From contig NZ_CP077097.1 in NCBI RefSeq assembly GCF_014269225.2, positions 4,103,001 through 4,167,000 of the forward strand: a DNA stretch of 64,000 nt, read 5' to 3'. Below the pieces are notes generated by a model that saw only the letters and a program-made list of their open reading frames with translations, searched no databases and was not told the DNA's origin. The position numbers and the translations under genes were made by a program. The stretch is from Pseudomonas anuradhapurensis. GTDB lineage: Bacteria > Pseudomonadota > Gammaproteobacteria > Pseudomonadales > Pseudomonadaceae. Of the stretch, positions 62,017 to 64,000 are shown in pieces. Positions within the stretch are counted from its first letter, which is position 1. Every line of letters begins with the position of its first letter.

Positions 62017-64000
62017 CTACACGGCCTCGATCTGCACGGGTACGCCATTGAGCACTGCATTGCCGGAAACAGGGTCACGCAGGCGCTCGTCGGTGAGGTC
62101 GTTGGCACTTACGCCTGGTTGCGCCCGGGCTACCTGCAGGCGTACCCCATGCCGCGCATGGCCAAAACCATGGGGCAGGCTGACTACACCCGGCATGATG
62201 TCATCACATGCCTGCACTTCGACCTCCAGCGTGCCGGTGCGCGAACGTATGCGCACGCGCTGGCCGTCCTGCAGTTGCCGCTGCTGCAGGTCTTGTGGAT
62301 GCATCAGCAACTGATGGCGCGGCTTGCCCTTTACCAGGCGGTGGAAGTTGTGCATCCACGAGTTGTTGCTGCGCACGTGGCGGCGGCCGATGAGCAACAG
62401 TTCGCCCGCTGCTGGTGCAGGCTGTTGCGCCAGCCGACGCAGGTCATCCAGCAGCACTGGTGGCGCGGCCTCGACCGCCTTGCTGGCGGTCGCCAGGCGC
62501 GCGGCGAGGTTGGCACGCAACGGCCCGAGGTCAAGGCCATGCGGGTGCTGCTCAAGTGTTGCCAGCGAAAGCTGCCAGGGCGTCGCTTCGCCATAAGGCC
62601 CCTTGCGCAACGCCAGGTCAATCATCTGTGCCGGCGCCAGGGTCGGTTTCAATTCAAGCGCGGCGCGCCTGGCAAACGCCTGGGCCAGGCCGACGAAGAT
62701 CTCCCAGTCGTGCAGCGCCCCCTCCGGTTTGGCCAGGATCGCCCGGTTGAAACGGGTCACGTTGCGCACTGCCAGCAGATTGAACGTGGTGTCGTAATGG
62801 TCGTTTTCCAGCGCCGAGGTGGAGGGCAGGATCAGGTCGGCATGGCGGGTTGTCTCATTGATGTACAAGTCGATGCAGAGCATGAATTCCAGCCCTTCAA
62901 GCGCGGCGTCCAGCTGGCGGCCGTTAGGCGTGGACAGCACCGGGTTGCCGGCTACCGTCACCAGTGCCCGTACCTGCCCGTCGCCGGGGGTCAGTATCTC
63001 TTCGGCCAGGGCCGCCACGGGCAGCTCGCCCCCATATTCGGGCAAGCCCGACACGCGGCTTTGCCAGGCATTGAAATGGCCACCGGAGGTGGTCGCCACC
63101 AGGTCGACGGCAGGTACGGTGCACAACGCGCCGCCTTCCCGATCGAGGTTGCCAGTCACCAGGTTGATCAGTTGCACCAGCCAATGGCAGAGGGTGCCGA
63201 ACGCCTGGGTCGAGACGCCCATACGGCCGTAGCACACCGCTTTGTCGGCCGCCGCGAAATCCCGCGCCAGCTGGCGAATGTCTGCTGCGGCAATGCCACA
63301 GTGGGCACTCATCGCCTCGGCATTGAACGGCGCGATCGCTTCGCGCACCTGCTGCAGGCCTGCAACCGACAAGTGCGAGCCGCGCCCCAGGCCTTCTTCG
63401 AACAGGGTGTTGAGCAAGCCGCACAACAGCGCCGCATCTGTGCCAGGGCGGATGAACAAGTGGCTGTCGGCAATTGCCGCTGTTTCGCTGCGGCGCGGGT
63501 CCACCACCACCAGGCGCCCGCCCCGGGCTCGCAGCGCCTTCAGGCGCTTTTCCACGTCCGGCACCGTCATGATGCTGCCATTCGAGGCCAGCGGGTTGCC
63601 GCCGAGGATCAGCATGAAGCCGGTGTGGTCGATGTCCGGGATCGGCAACAGCAGGCCATGGCCATACAGCAGATGGCTGACCAGGTGTTGCAGCAACTGG
63701 TCAACCGAGGTGGCAGAAAAGCGGTTGCGGGTTTTCAGCAAGCCGAGGAAGTAGTTGCTGTGGGTCATCAAACCGTAGTTGTGCACGCTGGGGTTGCCCT
63801 GGTAGACCGCAACGGCATTGCGCCCATGGGCCTGCTGGATCGCCCACAGCCGGTCGGCGGCCAGGGCGAAGGCTTCGTCCCAACCAATGGCCTGCCAACG
63901 CTCACCTACCCGCTTGTGCGGCTGGCGCAGGCGATCGGGGTCGTTCTGGATATCCTGCAGGGCAACTGCCTTGGGGCAGACATGCCCGCGGCTGAACGGG
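62017..64000 (-). CDS. Molybdopterin-dependent oxidoreductase, 5' end outside the window
   Basis: This is a member of the DMSO-reductase superfamily. About 661 residues are visible; the first part, including most of the N-terminal 4Fe-4S ligands, lies beyond the window. The visible start PFSRGHVCPKAVALQDI holds the last cluster Cys. YQGNPSVHNYGLMTHS, LGGNPLASNGS and VVDPRRSETAAIADSHLFIRPGTDAAL are molybdopterin-binding motifs. The C-terminal domain has LPHGFGHARHG. It is annotated generically because the physiological substrate cannot be assigned. The absence of a Cys or Sec in the GNPSVHN region argues against classical formate dehydrogenase. Confidence 0.9.
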   Translation of the reverse strand, partial: PFSRGHVCPKAVALQDIQNDPDRLRQPHKRVGERWQAIGWDEAFALAADRLWAIQQAHGRNAVAVYQGNPSVHNYGLMTHSNYFLGLLKTRNRFSATSVDQLLQHLVSHLLYGHGLLLPIPDIDHTGFMLILGGNPLASNGSIMTVPDVEKRLKALRARGGRLVVVDPRRSETAAIADSHLFIRPGTDAALLCGLLNTLFEEGLGRGSHLSVAGLQQVREAIAPFNAEAMSAHCGIAAADIRQLARDFAAADKAVCYGRMGVSTQAFGTLCHWLVQLINLVTGNLDREGGALCTVPAVDLVATTSGGHFNAWQSRVSGLPEYGGELPVAALAEEILTPGDGQVRALVTVAGNPVLSTPNGRQLDAALEGLEFMLCIDLYINETTRHADLILPSTSALENDHYDTTFNLLAVRNVTRFNRAILAKPEGALHDWEIFVGLAQAFARRAALELKPTLAPAQMIDLALRKGPYGEATPWQLSLATLEQHPHGLDLGPLRANLAARLATASKAVEAAPPVLLDDLRRLAQQPAPAAGELLLIGRRHVRSNNSWMHNFHRLVKGKPRHQLLMHPQDLQQRQLQDGQRVRIRSRTGTLEVEVQACDDIMPGVVSLPHGFGHARHGVRLQVARAQPGVSANDLTDERLRDPVSGNAVLNGVPVQIEAV

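Overview
The window is chromosomal DNA from a fluorescent Pseudomonas, most probably of the P. putida group. The evidence is the high-GC coding style, the REP-type palindromes containing CGCGACACAAGGCCGCTCCT, and gene orders I recognise from Pseudomonas: nth next to a PA3496-type gene, argG-motY-pyrC-rnt-peroxiredoxin-bfd-bfr-grxD, and livK-H-M-G-F. I see no rRNA, tRNA, prophage, insertion sequence or CRISPR array. The content is mostly core genome with small accessory genes between housekeeping genes.

Layout. 1-5.3 kb: the 3' end of an SDR gene, an AaeXAB-like efflux operon, an unlabelled 38-codon ccoM-type gene under two Anr/FNR-like boxes, and small hypotheticals plus a lipoprotein. 5.5-9.8 kb: rapA, a 3-hydroxyisobutyrate-dehydrogenase-family enzyme and a DUF2288 gene. 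10.1-15.1 kb: the branched-chain amino acid ABC transporter (livK, terminator, then translationally coupled livHMGF). 15.2-23.1 kb: a lipoprotein, a large FAD oxidoreductase, nhaA, a SlyB-like lipoprotein, pdxH, an OmpA-like lipoprotein with a polycationic tail and an EstB-like serine hydrolase. 23.3-32.2 kb: an agarase-like glycosidase, dinG, a CopD-like membrane protein, a collagen-like secreted protein, an OmpA/TSP3 lipoprotein, then DUF6231, YchJ, LEA14-like and His-rich SEC-C genes. 32.2-37.9 kb: an MFS transporter divergent from a MocR-type regulator, a lipoprotein acylase of the penicillin amidase family and a small unknown protein. 38.0-45.1 kb: the ligase-associated DNA damage response set (exonuclease, ATP-dependent ligase, Lhr-like helicase, PdeM) with an AstE/AspA-like gene inside it. 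45.1-50 kb: dcd, a cold-shock gene, mrp/apbC and metG. 50.1-53.7 kb: a reduced rnf-like operon with A, D, G and E homologues but no B or C, then nth and a PA3496-type gene. 53.8-64 kb: an orphan BvgA/EvgA-type response regulator opposite a two-helix membrane protein, argG, motY, pyrC, rnt, a peroxiredoxin, bfd, bfr, grxD and a molybdopterin oxidoreductase cut by the window end.

The most interesting points are the reduced Rnf operon (electron-input subunits absent, membrane iron-sulfur ligands replaced), the ccoM unit with paired Anr boxes and its own terminator, the acylase-interrupted ligase DNA-repair cluster, and two families of hairpin repeats whose copies differ mostly by pairing-compatible changes. 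All family assignments come from motifs and recalled family sequences; no database search was possible.
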